A stretch of DNA of 64,000 nt from CAVTPD01 sp963736575 (GTDB lineage Bacteria; Bacteroidota; Bacteroidia; Cytophagales; JAAEPT01). How positions within the stretch are numbered: position 1 is the stretch's first letter; each line of letters starts with the position of its first letter. Below the pieces are notes generated by a model. The model did no database searches. It saw nothing but the letters and a program-made list of their open reading frames with translations, and was not told the DNA's origin. The position numbers and the translations under genes were made by a program. This document shows, piece by piece, positions 62,571-64,000 of this stretch. The stretch lies in the NCBI GenBank assembly GCA_963736575.1, contig CAVTPD010000003.1, forward strand, positions 744,001 to 808,000. Reading direction: 5' to 3'.

Positions 62571-62783
62571 CTAAACCTTTCCCAGAACCCAAAGCAGCAT
62601 TAAAGTCAAAAGCAGCACTACAATATAAAATTCCTTTTTTCTAAAGCTGAAAAGCAACTTACGCAAACCATGGAACGTATGCAGTTTCATTTGCTTTTGA
62701 AGGAAGTCTGAACTGTATTTATACTTGTTAATCACTTCTTGCGAAGGATCTTTTTTATTGATATGTACTTTTAGTCTTGCCAT
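62571..62783 (-). CDS. Small protein with C-terminal membrane helix, follows sigma factor
   Basis: 70 residues: a basic soluble start (MARLKVHINKKDPSQEVIN) and one strong C-terminal helix (about 51-68, EFYIVVLLLTLMLLWVLG). Its start overlaps the 3' end of the sigma factor gene by 13 bp, so it is co-translated. The position suggests an anti-sigma factor or partner, but it lacks a zinc or FecR-type motif, so this is only a guess. Confidence 0.6.
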   Translation of the reverse strand: MARLKVHINKKDPSQEVINKYKYSSDFLQKQMKLHTFHGLRKLLFSFRKKEFYIVVLLLTLMLLWVLGKV

Positions 62784-63436
62784 CCGAATTCTGATAAGTT
62801 AAGGTTTTTCGCTTCCTTTTTCAACTTCTCTATTACCCTGTAGGTCTTTACCTTAGCTGTATTGGGTTTTAGGCCACTTAAATAACCTACTTCATCATAA
62901 GAACGTTTTTCAAAGAATCTTAATTCCAGCAAAAGCAGCTCTTCTTCCGAAAGTTTTTCTAGAAAATGGGTAATCAGCTTAGCGGAATCCAGGTGCACAT
63001 CTATATCTGTAGCTACATCATGAAAAAGCATTTCTATATGTTCTTCCTGAATGGCCACATGCCGCCATGCTTTTTTCTCTTTTCGGAAGTACATATTCAT
63101 TTCGTTTACCGCAATTCTGTACAACCAAGCCGAAAACGGAACACCCTTAAACTGGTATTTATGAATGTTCTTTAGGCAATTGTAAAATACGTTAGAAGTA
63201 ATTTCCGAAGTAACATTCAATTCGTCTACCCTTCGGTTTACAAAAACAAAAATACGGTCGTAGTATTTCTCATAGATGTAATGGAAATATTTGCTGTTCC
63301 GTTGTGACAAACGCACCATCCGAACATCGGAATCAATTTCTTCTTCCGATTGGTGAAAACCGGAAACCGACAACAACCATTTACCAATCCACGTGGGGAA
63401 GTTTAGCACCATAGTTTCAATAGCAATCAAAAGCAT
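62771..63436 (-). CDS. ECF-type RNA polymerase sigma factor
   Basis: 221 residues. After an unusual 60-residue N-terminal extension come region 2 (SKYFHYIYEKYYDRIFVFVN through FSAWLYRIAVNEMNMYFRKE, the -10 binding helix) and region 4 (LSEEELLLLELRFFEKRSYD, then LKPNTAKVKTYRVIEKLKKE). Extracytoplasmic-function sigma factors switch on a small regulon in response to an outside signal. The partner gene is the 70-residue membrane protein that overlaps its end. The regulon cannot be read from here. The 98 bp upstream hold nothing further. Confidence 0.92.
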   Translation of the reverse strand: MLLIAIETMVLNFPTWIGKWLLSVSGFHQSEEEIDSDVRMVRLSQRNSKYFHYIYEKYYDRIFVFVNRRVDELNVTSEITSNVFYNCLKNIHKYQFKGVPFSAWLYRIAVNEMNMYFRKEKKAWRHVAIQEEHIEMLFHDVATDIDVHLDSAKLITHFLEKLSEEELLLLELRFFEKRSYDEVGYLSGLKPNTAKVKTYRVIEKLKKEAKNLNLSEFGWQD

Positions 63437-63534
63437 GAATTTATAATTTTTGGTTTAAAATTGATCCGGAAAAGGAAGTTATCGGCAGGTTTTTTCAGTT
63501 AACACAACCTACCGAACACCACTTTACAAAATCT

Positions 63535-64000
63535 TTAATTGATTGAAATCTTTATATACCGGCTGGTTTCTTTTAACGGTACATCTTCCTTCTCCCCTCT
63601 AAAATTCATTCGTTTTAATTCGTCAATTTTAATAATGAGCTGTTGGCCCGGTTTGGCTTCATTTATAAAAGCTCTGGATAAACTAATTGTTCCGGTACCC
63701 GATTCTGTGGCTTTTGCCATTCTTCCACCTGCTAAAGTGGCCGTCCATTTGGTTATACCATAACGTGCTTCTCTAGGTAAAAAGTCTTTAAAGCCCTTAT
63801 CCGGTATTACGTGAAACTGTAATCTTGGTATCTGATTGGGTGTAATTCCGGTAAGCGGATTTACTTCTCTGCCGTTTAACCTTACTTCAATAGTTGGTAA
63901 TGGAATTAACATTACTCTATAATCTTGCTTGCCAATATAGATTCCGTTAGAATGTACTTTTAGTTCTACTCTTGGGGCATCGGGTAAAATGGTAATCTTG
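63535..64000 (-). CDS. GldM/PorM C-terminal-type protein, 5' end beyond window
   Basis: The reading frame continues to the right edge without a start I can trust, so the gene is partial: 154 codons plus stop. The visible part has the Ig-like pattern of the periplasmic D3/D4 domains of GldM: VHSNGIYIGKQDYRVMLIPL, PTIEVRLNGREVNPLTG, DFLPREARYGITKWTATLA, SLSRAFINEAKPGQQLIIKI and a closing strand RYIKISIN. GldM/PorM is the flexible T9SS motor part that spans the periplasm. Length and an N-terminal membrane helix cannot be checked here, so a GldM paralogue or similar is as likely as the core protein. Confidence 0.55.
   Translation of the reverse strand, partial: KITILPDAPRVELKVHSNGIYIGKQDYRVMLIPLPTIEVRLNGREVNPLTGITPNQIPRLQFHVIPDKGFKDFLPREARYGITKWTATLAGGRMAKATESGTGTISLSRAFINEAKPGQQLIIKIDELKRMNFRGEKEDVPLKETSRYIKISIN

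Overview
The window looks like chromosomal DNA of a low-GC member of the Bacteroidota, most likely class Flavobacteriia. The evidence is the run ribonuclease G - HU - mutY - ssb - gldE - gldD - recG, several type IX secretion (T9SS) and gliding parts (a PorZ-like fragment, a PorE-like lipoprotein, GldD, GldE and a GldM-like fragment), T9SS C-terminal sorting tails on two exported proteins, and many small protein families typical of this class. I cannot name a genus.

Layout. 0-7.7 kb: a PorZ-like fragment at the left edge, an acidic hypothetical protein, tRNA-Phe(GAA), an iron-sulfur membrane oxidoreductase pair, the PorE-like OmpA lipoprotein and MsrA. 7.7-31.3 kb: a polysaccharide-related region with two GH9 and one GH5 glucanases, an AraC regulator beside one GH9, an aldehyde dehydrogenase, a T9SS-exported propeller protein, ClpB, an MBL-fold hydrolase, PbpC and assorted small genes. 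It carries two accessory pockets: an orphan HigA antitoxin, and a 'mobile mystery protein A/B' (HTH plus Fic) pair set against a duplicated 3' end of pbpC. 31.7-35.2 kb: three overlapping glycosyltransferase genes. 35.3-43 kb: LemA, DUF1287, a PIN/DUF4411 + XRE-ImmA pair, two TPM proteins, DUF4834 and CarB. 43-55.8 kb: housekeeping genes (GT4, GpmI, DUF4783, Sod, Rng, a 29-residue basic ribosomal-type protein, a TPR protein, HU, MutY, Ssb, GldE, GldD, RecG). 55.9-64 kb: a P-loop (KAP-like) NTPase gene cut by a 1,000-bp IS1595-type element, then DUF2461, a CYP152-like P450, a DUF985 cupin, an ECF sigma factor and a GldM-like fragment at the right edge.

Three observations stand out. (1) Six genes between 16.4 and 31.9 kb carry seven single-base indels, mostly in short homopolymers, that break otherwise conserved proteins (ClpB, MBL hydrolase, PbpC, Crp/Fnr regulator with two, CYTH protein, GT2). 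I found none in the other three quarters of the window, so local sequence error or local gene decay must be separated. (2) The IS1595-type element has 8-bp target duplications, and removing it in silico rejoins a roughly 620-residue NTPase in frame. (3) The Fic/HTH module sits between an intact and a diverged copy of the last 26 codons of pbpC, and its promoter holds three palindromic boxes exactly 33 bp apart. Two families of small palindromic repeats are scattered through the intergenic gaps, one of them concentrated next to the accessory pockets.

All assignments come from reading motifs and gene order by eye; no database search was possible. Intergenic gaps not listed are under about 300 bases and showed nothing I could support.
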